DNA from: Brachybacterium sp036311905
GTDB taxonomy: Bacteria; Actinomycetota; Actinomycetes; Actinomycetales; Dermabacteraceae
Reading direction: 5' to 3'
Assembly (NCBI RefSeq): GCF_036311905.1
Contig: NZ_JAZDCH010000028.1
Span: forward strand, 1 to 64,000
DNA: 64,000 nt
Below the pieces are notes generated by a model. It made no database searches, was not told the origin of the DNA, and worked only from the letters and a program-made list of their open reading frames with translations. How positions within the stretch are numbered: position 1 is the stretch's first letter; every line of letters begins with the position of its first letter. The position numbers and the translations under genes are program-made. This document shows positions 7,792-18,300 of this stretch, piece after piece.

Positions 7792-10130
7792 GCCACCAGA
7801 GCACCCCCAGCCCCGCCGCCCTGCCGTCCGCGCTCCCGATCGGTTACCCCCGCATCGGCCCCGACCGCGAGCTGAAGAAGGCCGAGGAGGCCTACTGGGC
7901 CGGTCGCATCGACCGTGCCGAGCTGGACCGGCGCACGCGCGCCCTGCGCGGCGCGACCCGTCGTCGGCTCGCCGATCTCGGACTGACCGCCCCCGCCGCC
8001 GCGCCCGAGTCCTTCTCCCTGTACGACCAGGTGCTCGACGCCGCGCTCGCGATCGGCGCGATCCCCGACCGCTTCGCCGCGGTGCTCGACGCCGACGGGA
8101 GGGTCGACGACGACGGCCTCTTCGCCCTCGCCCGCGGCACGGCCGAGCAGCCGCCGCTCGAGATGACCAAGTGGTTCGACACCAACTACCACTACCTCGT
8201 GCCCGAGATCGGCCCGTACACCGACCTGCACCTTGCCACGAGCCGCGTGATCGATCTGTTCACCGAGTCCCTCGAGGACGGCGCAGGTACCCGGCCCGTG
8301 CTCGTCGGCCCCCTCACCCTGCTGCTGCTCGCGAAGGCGCAGGACGGCGCCCCCGAAGGCTTCGACCCGCTGGACCGCCTCGACGACGCGGTCGCCGTGT
8401 ACGTCGAGCTGCTCTCCCGCCTCGCGGCCGCCGGCGCCCCCTGGGTGCAGCTCGACGAGCCCGCCCTCGCCGCCGACCAGCGCGTGGACGCCGCCGCGCT
8501 CGCCGTGCTGCTCGAGCGCTCGATCGGCCGCCTCGCCGCCGCCTCGGACCGTCCCCGCCTGCTCGTGACCACCCCGTATGGCGGGATCGGCGATCTGCTG
8601 CCGTCCCTGCTCGCGACGGGCGCCGAGGCCGTCCACCTCGACCTCACCCGGGGCGAGATCCCCACCGCCGCCCAGCTCGCCGGGGTTGCCGGGGTGCAGC
8701 TCGTCGCGGGCCTCGTCGAGGGCCGCTCCGTGTGGCGCACCGAGCTGCCCACCGCTGCGGCCCGGCTCGAGCTGCTGCGCGCCCGCGTCGCCGAGGCCGG
8801 CGGCGACCCCGCGGCCGTGGTCGCCTCCACCTCGGTGTCGCTCCAGCACGTGCCCCACACCCTCGAGCGCGAGGGGTCCCTGCCCGCCGAGCTCGCCGCG
8901 ACCCTCGCCTTCGCCGACGAGAAGATCACCGAGCTGATCGCCCTCGCCGGCGGCGAGGTCCGGACCGGGGACGTGGACGGTCCCCGCTCCGTGCCGCGCA
9001 CCTTCGCCGGGGTGCGGCACGAGGCGGTGCGGGAGCGGGCCGCGGCCGTCACCGCCGCCGACGCCGTCCGCACCGACTATGCCCGGCGCGCCGAGGCGCA
9101 GCAGGCCGCCCTCGGCCTGCCCGCCCTGCCCACGACCACCATCGGCTCCTTCCCGCAGGTGGGGGAGGTGCGAGCGGCCCGCGCGGCCCACCGTCGCGGC
9201 GAGCTCGATGCGGCCGGTTACGAGCGGGCCATGCGCGAGGAGATCGCCCGCGTGATCGCCCTCCAGGAGGAGCTGGGGCTCGACGTCCTGGTCCACGGAG
9301 AGCCCGAGCGCAACGACATGGTGCAGTACTTCGCGGAGAACCTCGCGGGCTTCGCGACGACCGAGCACGGCTGGGTGCAGTCCTACGGCTCCCGCTGCAC
9401 GCGCCCCTCGATCCTCTTCGGCGACGTGCACCGACCCGCCCCGATCACGGTGGGCTGGGCGACCTACGCCCAGTCCCTCACCCCCCGCCCCGTCAAGGGC
9501 ATGCTCACCGGCCCTGTGACGATCCTGGCCTGGTCCTTCGTGCGCGACGACCAGCCGCTGGGGGAGACCGCCGCCCAGGTGGGCCTCGCGCTGCGCGACG
9601 AGGTCGCCGACCTCGAGGCGGCCGGGATCGGGATCGTCCAGGTCGACGAGCCCGCGCTGCGCGAGCTGCTCCCGCTGCGCGCGGCGGATCACGAGGCCTA
9701 TCTCGACTGGTCCGTGCGCTCCTTCCGTCTCGCCACCTCCGGGGTGCGCGAGGAGACCCAGATCCACACCCACCTCTGCTACAGCGAGTTCAACGTGGTG
9801 GTCGGGGCGATCGACGCCCTCGACGCGGACGTCACCTCGATCGAGTCCGCCCGCTCGCGCGGCGAGATCCTCGAGGCGGTGGACCCCGACGCCTTCCCCC
9901 GCGGCATCGGCCCGGGCGTGTGGGACATCCACTCCCCGCGCGTCCCGAGCGCCGAGGAGATCGCCGAGCAGCTGCGCCGGGCGCGGGGCGTCGTCCGGGC
10001 CGAGCGGCTCTGGGTCAACCCCGACTGCGGCCTGAAGACCCGCGGCTACGCGGAGACCGAGGCCTCGCTGCGCCATCTCGTCGCCGCCGCCCACGCGGTG
10101 CGGGCGGAGGAGCCCGTCGTGAGCGCCTGA
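7788..10130 (+). CDS. metE: Cobalamin-independent methionine synthase
   Basis: A 780-residue 5-methyltetrahydropteroyltriglutamate-homocysteine methyltransferase, the usual length. The N-terminal half has GYPRIGPDRELKKAEEAYW near its start; the catalytic half begins around LPTTTIGSFPQ. Zinc ligands are visible: H662 and C664 in HTHLCYSEFN, E505 in VHGEPERNDMVQYF, and C747 in VNPDCGLKTR. It transfers the methyl group made by MetF to homocysteine without vitamin B12. Start overlaps the metF stop by ATGA, so expression follows the leaderless metF promoter. Together they supply the last two steps of methionine synthesis. Confidence 0.95.
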   Translation: MSHQSTPSPAALPSALPIGYPRIGPDRELKKAEEAYWAGRIDRAELDRRTRALRGATRRRLADLGLTAPAAAPESFSLYDQVLDAALAIGAIPDRFAAVLDADGRVDDDGLFALARGTAEQPPLEMTKWFDTNYHYLVPEIGPYTDLHLATSRVIDLFTESLEDGAGTRPVLVGPLTLLLLAKAQDGAPEGFDPLDRLDDAVAVYVELLSRLAAAGAPWVQLDEPALAADQRVDAAALAVLLERSIGRLAAASDRPRLLVTTPYGGIGDLLPSLLATGAEAVHLDLTRGEIPTAAQLAGVAGVQLVAGLVEGRSVWRTELPTAAARLELLRARVAEAGGDPAAVVASTSVSLQHVPHTLEREGSLPAELAATLAFADEKITELIALAGGEVRTGDVDGPRSVPRTFAGVRHEAVRERAAAVTAADAVRTDYARRAEAQQAALGLPALPTTTIGSFPQVGEVRAARAAHRRGELDAAGYERAMREEIARVIALQEELGLDVLVHGEPERNDMVQYFAENLAGFATTEHGWVQSYGSRCTRPSILFGDVHRPAPITVGWATYAQSLTPRPVKGMLTGPVTILAWSFVRDDQPLGETAAQVGLALRDEVADLEAAGIGIVQVDEPALRELLPLRAADHEAYLDWSVRSFRLATSGVREETQIHTHLCYSEFNVVVGAIDALDADVTSIESARSRGEILEAVDPDAFPRGIGPGVWDIHSPRVPSAEEIAEQLRRARGVVRAERLWVNPDCGLKTRGYAETEASLRHLVAAAHAVRAEEPVVSA

Positions 10131-10187
10131 GCCGTCCGCTGATCCCGGCCCGCCGCCGACGCGCGCGGCGGCCCCCCGCCCGTCCGT

Positions 10188-10211
10188 GCCGCCCCCTACA
10201 GTGGGGGCGGC
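10188..10211. promoter_or_regulatory. -10 box embedded in a perfect palindrome
   Basis: GCCGCCCCC-TACAGT-GGGGGCGGC: 9-base arms surround a TANNNT -10 element (10197-10202). A dimer bound here would occlude RNA polymerase. The predicted start site is about 10209, 43 bases before the alarmone synthetase ATG. The hairpin could alternatively terminate metE transcription. Confidence 0.45.
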
Positions 10212-10251
10212 GCGGCCCGGGCGCGCCGGGGGACGAGGAGGGGAGCTGGGC

Positions 10252-11709
10252 ATGGCAGGCAGCGAACGCCGCACGGACAGCGCGCGGCCGGAGATCGACT
10301 ACACGGCCTGGGACAGGCTGCCCCGCGCCGCGGAGGAGATCCACGACTACCTCGAGCGGCTGCTCGCGGAGGCCTCCATCACCGAGCACTCGGTCATCGC
10401 GCGCCCCAAGTCCATCGCCTCCTTCCAGGAGAAGGTGCTGCGCAAGGGCTACACCGACCCTCCCCGTCAGGTCACCGACACCGTCGCCGTGCGGCTGATC
10501 ATGTACTCCCGCACCGACCTGGAACGGGCCGCGGAGCTGGTCCGCGAGCGCTTCTCGGTGAGCGAGGAGCCCGAGCCCGCCCAGCACAAGCCCGACTCCC
10601 ACCGGGGCTACGAGAGCGCGCACCTGGTGATCACCGGCGAGAGGCCCGGCCAGGAGCACGACTGGTTGCTCCCCGGCGGCGCCCTGACCCGCTACTTCGC
10701 GGACTTCGGCGGCCTGGAGATCCAGATCCGCACCATCGCCGCGCACGCCTGGGCGGAGTTCGAGCACGCCCGCCGCTACAAGAGCGCCGCTTACGAGGCG
10801 ATCTCCGCGGCGGACCGCGAGGAGGTCGACCGCCTGTTCGGCCTCGCGGCCGACGCCCGTGCCGCGCTCGACGCCGCCTTCGTGCGCATCGAGGAGGTCC
10901 TCGCCGCCCCGCCCTCCTCCCTTGAGCTGCGCGCCGAGGACGCGGAGGACGAGACGGAGACGGGGGACGGGCAGGAGCAGGCCGCGGATCCCGTCGACGG
11001 CTCCGAGCACCTTCCCGAAGACCTGCTCGACGCCCCCTCCCTGCGCACCCTGCTGGCCGAGCGCTTCCCCGAGGACACCGCGGGCAGCGCCGCCGGGGTC
11101 GACTTCGCCGTGGACCTGCTGCGGGCCGCGGGGATCACCCGCCGGGGCCTGCTCGAGCGGGAGCTCTCCGCGGTCGACAGCGCCCAGGTGCGCCGCCTCA
11201 TGGACGTGAAGACCCCGGTCACGCGCGTCCGGCGGCTCGACGACGAGCTCCTCGCGCTCTACGGCGAGGAGTACATCGCCGACACCGAGGACATCGGCCG
11301 CTCCACGCGCCGCGGCAACCAGCTGCGCTGGCGCTACGACCGGCTGCGCGGCAAGGTCACCCTCGGCCGTCGCAGCGTGCGGTACCAGCTCTTCGGCGCG
11401 GACTGCCCCGCGTCGGTGCGCGCCCTGCGGATCCCCGCGCAGCGGGCGGTGCGCGAGGTCGCCCGGATCCTCGCCGAGCGCTCGGGGGCCGACGGAGTGC
11501 TGCGGGACGGGGCGATCAGTGCGGCCGACGACCTCCCCGTCGGCGCCCGCTCCCGCCCGGTGCGCCTGGCCGACGGGAGCCAGCTGTGGATCGCCACGGC
11601 GCTCAGCCGACGGGCCTCCGAGCGGCTGCTCGCCTCGCTCCTCGAGGACGCGCACGGTGCGGACCTCGTGGTGCTCCGCGACGGGGAGCGCTTCCTCTCC
11701 GCCTCCTGA
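10252..11709 (+). CDS. RelA/SpoT-domain (p)ppGpp synthetase with long unknown C-terminal region
   Basis: A 485-residue protein. Residues about 20-190 form a nucleotidyltransferase of the small-alarmone-synthetase kind: RPKSIASFQEKVLRKG (ATP/GTP-binding Lys and Arg), DTVAVRLIMYSR, HRGYESAHLVITG, and EIQIRTIAAHAWAEFEHARRYK with the conserved Glu, Arg and His-Trp-x-Glu pattern. The HD hydrolase, TGS and ACT domains of bifunctional Rel are absent, so it should only synthesise. Small alarmone synthetases are usually ~210-260 residues; here about 290 further residues, acidic at first and then globular, match nothing I recognise and may regulate activity. The ATG at 10252 has GAGGAGGGGA upstream. 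Its promoter sits inside a palindrome (10188-10211). Confidence 0.75.
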   Translation: MAGSERRTDSARPEIDYTAWDRLPRAAEEIHDYLERLLAEASITEHSVIARPKSIASFQEKVLRKGYTDPPRQVTDTVAVRLIMYSRTDLERAAELVRERFSVSEEPEPAQHKPDSHRGYESAHLVITGERPGQEHDWLLPGGALTRYFADFGGLEIQIRTIAAHAWAEFEHARRYKSAAYEAISAADREEVDRLFGLAADARAALDAAFVRIEEVLAAPPSSLELRAEDAEDETETGDGQEQAADPVDGSEHLPEDLLDAPSLRTLLAERFPEDTAGSAAGVDFAVDLLRAAGITRRGLLERELSAVDSAQVRRLMDVKTPVTRVRRLDDELLALYGEEYIADTEDIGRSTRRGNQLRWRYDRLRGKVTLGRRSVRYQLFGADCPASVRALRIPAQRAVREVARILAERSGADGVLRDGAISAADDLPVGARSRPVRLADGSQLWIATALSRRASERLLASLLEDAHGADLVVLRDGERFLSAS

Positions 11710-11730
11710 GCGCTGTGGAAAGCTGTGCCC

Positions 11731-12582
11731 ATGCGTCTGACCGCCGACAGCCACGTGCACAGCGAGTTCTCCTGGGACACCGGCGGCCCCGGCTCGGCCG
11801 CCCACGGCACCATGGAGGCGACCTGCGAGCGGGCCGTGCACCTGGGTCTGCCCGCGGTCTTCTTCACCGAGCACCTCGATCTCGAGGACGCCTGGCTGAC
11901 GGACCCCGAGGACTTCGCCGAGCACGAGAACCACCTCGTCGGTGCCGACGGTGTGGTCGCCGTGCCGCCCTTCGACGTCGACGGCTATCTCGAGAGCATC
12001 GAGCGCTGCCGGGCCCGCTTCCCGCAGCTGCGCATCGGCACCGGCCTCGAGTTCGGTCAGCCGCATCTGCGCACCACCGCCGCCCGGGCGCTCCTGGACC
12101 TGGGACTCTTCGACCGGATCATCGGCTCCCTGCACACGGTGGCGCACGGGGACGTGCGCTGCGAGCCGAACACGCTGTTCCGTCGGCTCCCGGCCGACGA
12201 GGTGATCCGCCGCTATCTCGCAGAGGTCCCCGCCCTGGTCGAGGGCGACGAACCCTTCGAGGTCGTCACCCACCTCGACTACGCGGCGAGGTACTGGCCC
12301 GAGGAGGCGGAGGGCCCCTTCGACCCGCGGCGCTTCGAGGAGGAGTTCCGCACGGCGATGCGGGCGATCGCGGCGAGCGGACGGGCGCTCGAGATCAACA
12401 CCCGGCGGCTGCGTCCCTGGATCACGCAGTGGTGGGCGGAGGAGGGCGGGCGCGCCGTGAGCTTCGGCAGCGACTCCCATACGGCCCCCGCTCTCGCGGC
12501 GAACTTCCCCGAGGCGATGCTCCTCGCGGAGGCCGCCGGGTTCCGGCCCGGGGACGACCCGCGCGAGCTCTGGCGGCGCTGA
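11731..12582 (+). CDS. PHP-domain phosphoesterase, histidinol-phosphatase-like
   Basis: A 283-residue protein of the HisJ/PHP type. Metal-binding motifs occur in the expected order: DSHVHSEFSWD near the start, FFTEHLDLED, GTGLEFGQPH, IGSLHTVAHGD, VVTHLDYAARYWPEEAEG and GSDSHTA near the end. PHP enzymes hydrolyse phosphate monoesters, commonly L-histidinol phosphate in HisJ/HisK branches. No other his gene is nearby, so the substrate is uncertain. The ATG at 11731 is preferred over a GTG at 11725 because GGAAAG lies about 10 bases upstream. It follows the alarmone synthetase by 21 bases and probably shares its transcript. Confidence 0.75.
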   Translation: MRLTADSHVHSEFSWDTGGPGSAAHGTMEATCERAVHLGLPAVFFTEHLDLEDAWLTDPEDFAEHENHLVGADGVVAVPPFDVDGYLESIERCRARFPQLRIGTGLEFGQPHLRTTAARALLDLGLFDRIIGSLHTVAHGDVRCEPNTLFRRLPADEVIRRYLAEVPALVEGDEPFEVVTHLDYAARYWPEEAEGPFDPRRFEEEFRTAMRAIAASGRALEINTRRLRPWITQWWAEEGGRAVSFGSDSHTAPALAANFPEAMLLAEAAGFRPGDDPRELWRR

Positions 12583-12599
12583 GGTCCGGGGGGAGAACG

Positions 12600-13682
12600 A
12601 TGGGGGATCGCGAGGGGACGGGTCAGCGCTGGGAGAACCCGGGGCCGTTCGGCACCCGGTGGCGGATCGCGGCGTGGATCCTCGCGGCGGCGCTGATCGT
12701 CGCGCTGATCACCGGGGTCGCAGTGCGCCGGCACGCCGCCGCCCCGCAGCGCGCCGGGGAGGAGTATCTCGCCGCGCTCGCCGCCGGGGACGCGGAGGCG
12801 CTGCGCGCGCAGGGCCTGTGGACCGAGACGGACTCCTCGACGCTGCTGCTGGAGCACGAGGGCGCCGCCCCGACCACGGGACTGCTCGAGGAGGTGCAGG
12901 TCGCCGGCGGGGAATGGTACGGCGAGGCCCGCGACCTCGAGATCACCGCGACCCAGGACGGGCAGGTGCTCGAGGGCACGGTCCGCGCCGAGCCGATCGC
13001 GCAGCCGGAGCCGGACGGGCCCCGCTGGCGGCTGCCGTCGGTGCAGCCCGGGGTCCTGGTCCTCGACCTGCCGGAGGAGGTGGGGGCGGTGCTGGTGAAC
13101 GGCGCGGAGATCCCCGCCGAGGAACTACGCACCCTCGGCAGCGGGTTGCCCCGTGAGCTGCTGGCGATCCCCGGGGACTACACCGTCGAGGCGCTGCCCA
13201 CCAGCGAGCATCTCGTCGCCGCACCGCAGGAGGCCCGGGTGCTCGCCGTCGTCGGCGACCATGACCGGACCGTCGCCCGCGTCTCGCCGGAGCTCGCCTT
13301 CACCCCGGAGGCCGTGGAGGCCGTGCGCGCCGACGCCCTCGCGGCCCAGGAGTTCTGCGACGCGGAGCGGGACCGCTTCACCGGCTGCGGCACCGTGCTC
13401 CGAGACCTCGGGCCCGGTCTCGGGACGGGGACCGTGCTCTGGGAGTTCCACGAGGACCCGGAGATCGAGGTGCGGTACCTCCAGGGCGGCACGGGGGCGG
13501 TCGACACCACCGGCTTCGCGGACGGCGGCGGGCCCACCGCGACCGTCACCTTCGCTCCGGCCGACGGCGGGGAGGCGCGCACCCTCGAGGTCCGCTACGG
13601 CGTGGTGGGCACCGTGTCCCTCGAGGACGACGGCACGCTGCGCACCGAGGCGACCCTCGTGGGGGAGCCCGTCGCTCCCTGA
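12600..13682 (+). CDS. Membrane-anchored protein of unknown function
   Basis: A 360-residue protein starting at an ATG 17 bases after the PHP gene, with a GGGGGGAG ribosome site. A single membrane helix (about residues 24-43, WILAAALIVALITGVAVRR) anchors a large extracytoplasmic region. That part starts with RAGEEYLAALAAGDAEALRA, the pattern of DUF4878/NTF2-like stress-associated domains, and continues with beta-rich repeats. Two cysteines (in EFCDAERDRFTGCG) could form a short disulfide loop. I cannot assign a function. It is the last gene of a probable three-gene unit and ends at a hairpin shared with the convergent MATE gene. Confidence 0.6.
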   Translation: MGDREGTGQRWENPGPFGTRWRIAAWILAAALIVALITGVAVRRHAAAPQRAGEEYLAALAAGDAEALRAQGLWTETDSSTLLLEHEGAAPTTGLLEEVQVAGGEWYGEARDLEITATQDGQVLEGTVRAEPIAQPEPDGPRWRLPSVQPGVLVLDLPEEVGAVLVNGAEIPAEELRTLGSGLPRELLAIPGDYTVEALPTSEHLVAAPQEARVLAVVGDHDRTVARVSPELAFTPEAVEAVRADALAAQEFCDAERDRFTGCGTVLRDLGPGLGTGTVLWEFHEDPEIEVRYLQGGTGAVDTTGFADGGGPTATVTFAPADGGEARTLEVRYGVVGTVSLEDDGTLRTEATLVGEPVAP

Positions 13683-13688
13683 GCCGTC

Positions 13689-13712
13689 GGCGCGGTCAGC
13701 GCGAGCCGCGCC
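13689..13712. terminator. Hairpin between convergent genes
   Basis: GGCGCGG (13689-13695) pairs with CCGCGCC (13706-13712). It fills the gap between two converging stop codons and can serve both strands. Confidence 0.5.
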
Positions 13713-15101
13713 TCACGCCCCCGTCCGCATCCAGGCCTCGCCCCGCACCCGCCAGCCCAGCGTCGCCGCGCGGGCGATCATGTACAGCAGGTTCGTCGCG
13801 ATCCACAGCGCCGCCGTGCCCAGCGGCCCCGCCGGCGTCAGCACACCCACGGCGATCGCCCCGGGCATCACCGCCGCCGCCGCGACGATCCCCGCCCGCG
13901 CCAGGTACGGGGCGTCGCCCGCGCCCATCAGCACCCCGTCGAGCACGAACACGTAGCCCGCGACGGGCTGCGCGAGGACCAGCACCCACAGGGCCGCGCG
14001 CAGGTTCTCCTGCACCAGCGGATCGGGGCTGAACACCTCCGGCACCCCGTAGCTCGCCGCGAGCAGCAGCACCCCCACGACCGCGCCGCCGCCCACGCCC
14101 CACCGGGTCAGCCGCCGTGTCACCGCATGCACCGTCGTGGTGTCGGCGGCACCCAGGTAGCGGCCGGTGAGCGCCTGGCCCGCGATCGCGAGGGCGTCGA
14201 GGGCGAGGCTGAGCAGCAGGAACACGGTGGTCGCGAGCTGGTGGGCGGCGAGCTGCACGTCCCCCAGCCGGGCCGCGACGAGCACCGTCACGATGGAGAC
14301 CACGCGCAGGCTGAGGGTGCGCACCAGCATCGGGACCGCTTCCCGGCCGGTCACGGCGACCGCCCGCAGATCCGGTCGGAGCGAGACCTGCGCACCGCGG
14401 GCATAGCGTCGGACTGCCCCGAGCAGCACCAGCGCCATCAGCCACTGGCAGATCACCGTGCCCAGGGCGCTGCCCGCGATGCCGAGGCCCAGACCGAAGA
14501 TCAGCGCGGCGTTGAGCGGCACGTTCAGCAGCGCGCCGCCGACGGCGACCACGAGCGGCAGGCGGGCGTCCTGCATCCCGCGCACCAACCCCGTCGTCGC
14601 CTGCACCGCGAGCATCGCCGGCAGTCCGAGCGCCGAGATCCGCAGGTAGACGATCGCCTCGGCGGTCACCGCCGGACTCGCCCCGAACAGCCCCAGCAGC
14701 CACGGCCCGGCCGGCACGAGGAGCAGCAGGCACGCCGCGCCGATCATCAGCGCGAGCCACGAGGCGTCGACGCCGCGGGAGATCGCCTCGCGCCGCCGGC
14801 CCGCGCCGAGCGCCCGCGAGACCGCGGCCGTGGTCGAGTAGGCGAGGAACACCGACAGCCCCACCACCGTGGTCAGCACCGTCGAGGCGACCCCCAGCCC
14901 GGCGAGGGAGGTCGTCGAGACCCGGGCGATGAACGCCGAATCGACCAGCACGAACAGCGGCTCCGCGATGAGCGCCCCGAGGCTCGGCACCGCGAGGCGC
15001 AGGATGTCCCGGTCGACGGCGCGGCGCGCGGCACGGGGCGAGGACGGCTCCTCGGGCGAGGCGGGATCTGGGGGTCGGGGCGACGCGGGCACGGGTCTCA
15101 T
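13713..15101 (-). CDS. MATE family efflux transporter (DinF-like)
   Basis: A 462-residue, 12-helix protein. DILRLAVPSLGALIAEPLFVLVDSAFIARV is split here only in description: the key features are RLAVPSLGALIAEPL, DSAFIARVST and a second-half copy beginning around REAVPMLVRTLSLR. MATE proteins exchange sodium or protons for cationic drugs; the DinF branch is linked to oxidative and DNA-damage responses. The ATG at 15101 has GGAGAG close upstream; further upstream in-frame codons lack such support. The gene is divergent from the RND exporter at 15319. Confidence 0.85.
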   Translation of the reverse strand: MRPVPASPRPPDPASPEEPSSPRAARRAVDRDILRLAVPSLGALIAEPLFVLVDSAFIARVSTTSLAGLGVASTVLTTVVGLSVFLAYSTTAAVSRALGAGRRREAISRGVDASWLALMIGAACLLLLVPAGPWLLGLFGASPAVTAEAIVYLRISALGLPAMLAVQATTGLVRGMQDARLPLVVAVGGALLNVPLNAALIFGLGLGIAGSALGTVICQWLMALVLLGAVRRYARGAQVSLRPDLRAVAVTGREAVPMLVRTLSLRVVSIVTVLVAARLGDVQLAAHQLATTVFLLLSLALDALAIAGQALTGRYLGAADTTTVHAVTRRLTRWGVGGGAVVGVLLLAASYGVPEVFSPDPLVQENLRAALWVLVLAQPVAGYVFVLDGVLMGAGDAPYLARAGIVAAAAVMPGAIAVGVLTPAGPLGTAALWIATNLLYMIARAATLGWRVRGEAWMRTGA

Positions 15102-15128
15102 TCTCTCCGCTTCTCGCCGTTGGTTTCC

Positions 15129-15167
15129 GCTCCGCCCCGTCGCTCCGCCCCGTCGCTCCGCCCCGGC
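15129..15167. repeat. Three tandem 13-bp repeats
   Basis: GCTCCGCCCCGTC occurs twice followed by a copy differing in one base. It lies in the divergent promoter region between the MATE and RND genes and has no coding support. It could bind a regulator, but polymerase slippage is an equally good explanation. Confidence 0.45.
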
Positions 15168-15318
15168 GTCGACCGCCGACGGACGGACGCGGCAGCACCG
15201 ACCTCTGTCGGATACTCGCCTCCAGGGAGGTGTGCCAGAGTGCCACCGGAGGGTCCGACGTCGCCTCCGGGCGCGGGGTCGCACCGTGCCGTCAGCCGCC
15301 GCGCCCCCGAGGAGCACG

Positions 15319-18300
15319 ATGAACCGCCTCGCCCGTCTGAGCCTCAGCAACAGGTCGTTCATCGCCCTGGTCTGTCTCGCCGTGTCCATCCTCGGCGTCT
15401 TCGCCATGACCACGATGCGCCAGGAGCTCATCCCCTCCGTCTCCCTGCCGCAGATCCAGGTGATCACCACCGCCCCCGGCTCCTCCTCGGAGCAGGTCCG
15501 CGATCGGCTGACCCGCCCCATCGAGCAGTCCCTGGGCGGGCTCGAGAACGTCGAGAGCACCTCCTCGACCTCGCAGGCCGGCATGTCGATGGTCACGGTC
15601 GAGCTGACCTACGGCACCGACACCGCCCGCGCCGCCAACCAGGTCGACGCCGCACTGTCCCGTCTCGACGGCCAGCTGCCGGAGGACGCCGAGCCGCAGG
15701 TCGTCGCCGGCGGCACGAGCGATCTGCCCGCCGTGGTGCTGTCGATCTCCTCGGACCTCGACCCCTCCGAGCTCGCGGGCCGTCTCGACGCCTCCGTCAC
15801 GCAGGAGCTCGAACGCGTCGACGGCGTCTCCTCCGTCGCCGTGATCGGCGCCCCCGAGCAGATCGTGCGCATCACGCCCGACGAGGCGGCGCTCGCCGAG
15901 CACGGCCTCGTCGAGGACGACATCGCCACCGCCCTCGACGCCTCCGGGCTGTCCCTGCCGGGCGGAGAGGTGGTCGATGGCGACCGCACCCTCGACGTGG
16001 TCCTCGGCCAGCGCGTCGACAGCATCGAGAGCCTCGAGGGCATCATGCTCATGCCCTCCCAGGAGACCCCGGCCGAGGAGGCTCCGGCCGACGGCGAGCT
16101 GGGCGCCGACGGCGAGGAGGGCACCGAGCAGCCCGCCCCCGCCCAGCCCGTCGCCCTCGGGGAGGTCGCCACCGTCGAGCAGACCGTCCAGGACCCCACC
16201 TCGATCTCCCGCACGAACGGCCGCGAGTCGCTCGTGGTCATGGTGACCGCGACCGCCGACGGCAACGTCGTGGACATCTCCTCGGGCGTCGAGGACGTGC
16301 TCGCCGACACCCTGCCCGGCGTGGGCGGGGACGCGCAGGCCGACGTCGTCTTCGACCAGGCGCCGTTCATCCAGGAGTCGATCCTCGCCCTCGCCGAGGA
16401 GGGCCTGCTGGGCCTGCTCTTCGCGGTCGGCGTGATCCTGCTGTTCCTGCGGCGCGTGCGGCCCACGATCGTCACCGCGATCTCGATCCCCACCTCGCTG
16501 CTCATCGCGTTCATCGGCATGCTGGTCACCGGCTACACGCTGAACATGCTGACCCTCGCGGCGCTCACCATCTCCATCGGCCGCGTGGTCGACGACTCGA
16601 TCGTGGTCATCGAGAACATCCAGCGCCACATGACCTACGGCAAGGCCAAGCTGCGAGCGATCCTCGACGCCGTGGGAGAGGTCGCGGGCGCGATCACCGC
16701 CTCGACCCTCGCGACGGTGGTGGTCTTCCTGCCGATCGCGATCGTGGGCGGCATGGCCGGGGAGCTGTTCCGGCCCTTCGCCCTCACCGTCGGCATCGCG
16801 ATGCTCTCCTCGCTGCTGGTCGCCCTGACGATCGTGCCGGTGCTCGCGTACTGGTTCCTCAAGGCCCCGAAGGGCCACGAGGACCTCGATCCAGAGGACG
16901 AGGAGGCCGTGGCCCGGATCCGTGCGGCCTCCGAGGAGAAGGAGGAGGGCGGCTGGCTGCACCGCGGCTATGCGGCGGTGCTGCGCGGCACGGTCGACAC
17001 GCTGACCCGTCGCCTGCTCACCGTCGGCGCCGCGATCGTCGTGCTGATCGCCACGGTGCCCCTGTTCCAGCTGGTCAACATCAACTTCCTGGGTGACACG
17101 GGGCAGAACATCGCCTCCCTCACCCAGACCCTCCCCGCCGGAACCAGCCTCGAGCAGTCCTCCGAGAAGGCCACCGCCTCCGAGGACGCCCTGCTCGGGA
17201 TCGACGGCGTCGAGACCGTGCAGACCACGATCGGCGGGGGCGGCTTCAGCCTCGGCGGCTCGGGCAGCAACGAGATCAGCTTCTCCATCACCACGGACGC
17301 CGAGGCCGACCAGGAGGCGCTCCTGGACGCGATGGTGACCGCCCTGGAGGCGCTGCCCGAGCCGGGCACCGTCGAGGCGGCCGACATCGCCTCGCCCACC
17401 GGCTCGAGCTCGGTCGACATCCTCATCACCGGCCCCACCGCCGCGGACCGCCAGGCCGCCAACGACGCCCTGCTCGCCGAGCTCGACCCGCTGCCCGCGG
17501 GCGTCGCCGAGGTCACGAGCGACCTCCAGGCGGACCAGCCCACCGCCGTCGTGACCGTGGACCGCGAGGCCGCCGCGCAGCGCGGGCTGACCGAGGAGGC
17601 CGTCGTCGGACTGGTCGCCCAGCAGATGTTCCCCGGCGCGATCGGCAGCATCACCCTCGAGGACACCGAGCTCGACATCTACGTCGAGCGCGGCGAGAGC
17701 GTCGACACCCTCCAGCAGCTGCGCGACATCGAGCTGATGGGGTCGATCCCGCTGACCGACGTGGCGAGCGTCGAGGAGGTCGCCTCGCGGCCCGCGATCG
17801 ACACCCGCGACACCCTCGAGACCGTCACCGTCTCCCTCGCCCCCTCCGGCGAGGACGTCAGCGAGGCGACCGTCGCCGCGCAGGACGCGATCGAGGCGGC
17901 GGACCTCCCGGAGGGCGTCGAGGCGACCGTGGGCGGCACCGCCGCGGACATCGACGAGACCTTCGGCCAGCTCGGCATCGCCATGCTCGCCGCGATCCTG
18001 CTGGTGTACGTGCTGCTGGTGTGGATCTTCAAGTCGCTGATCCAGCCGCTGATCCTGCTGGTCTCCATCCCCTTCGCGGCGACCGGTGCCCTGGGCCTGC
18101 TGGTCATCACCCGGGTCCCGCTGGGCCTGCCCTCGATGATCGGTCTGCTGATGCTGGTGGGCATCGTGGTCACCAACGCGATCGTGCTCATCGACCTCGT
18201 CAACCAGTACCGCCGCGCCGGCATGGGCCTCGACGAGGCGCTGCACACGGGCGCCGCCAAGCGACTGCGACCGATCCTCATGACCGCGGCGGCGACGATC

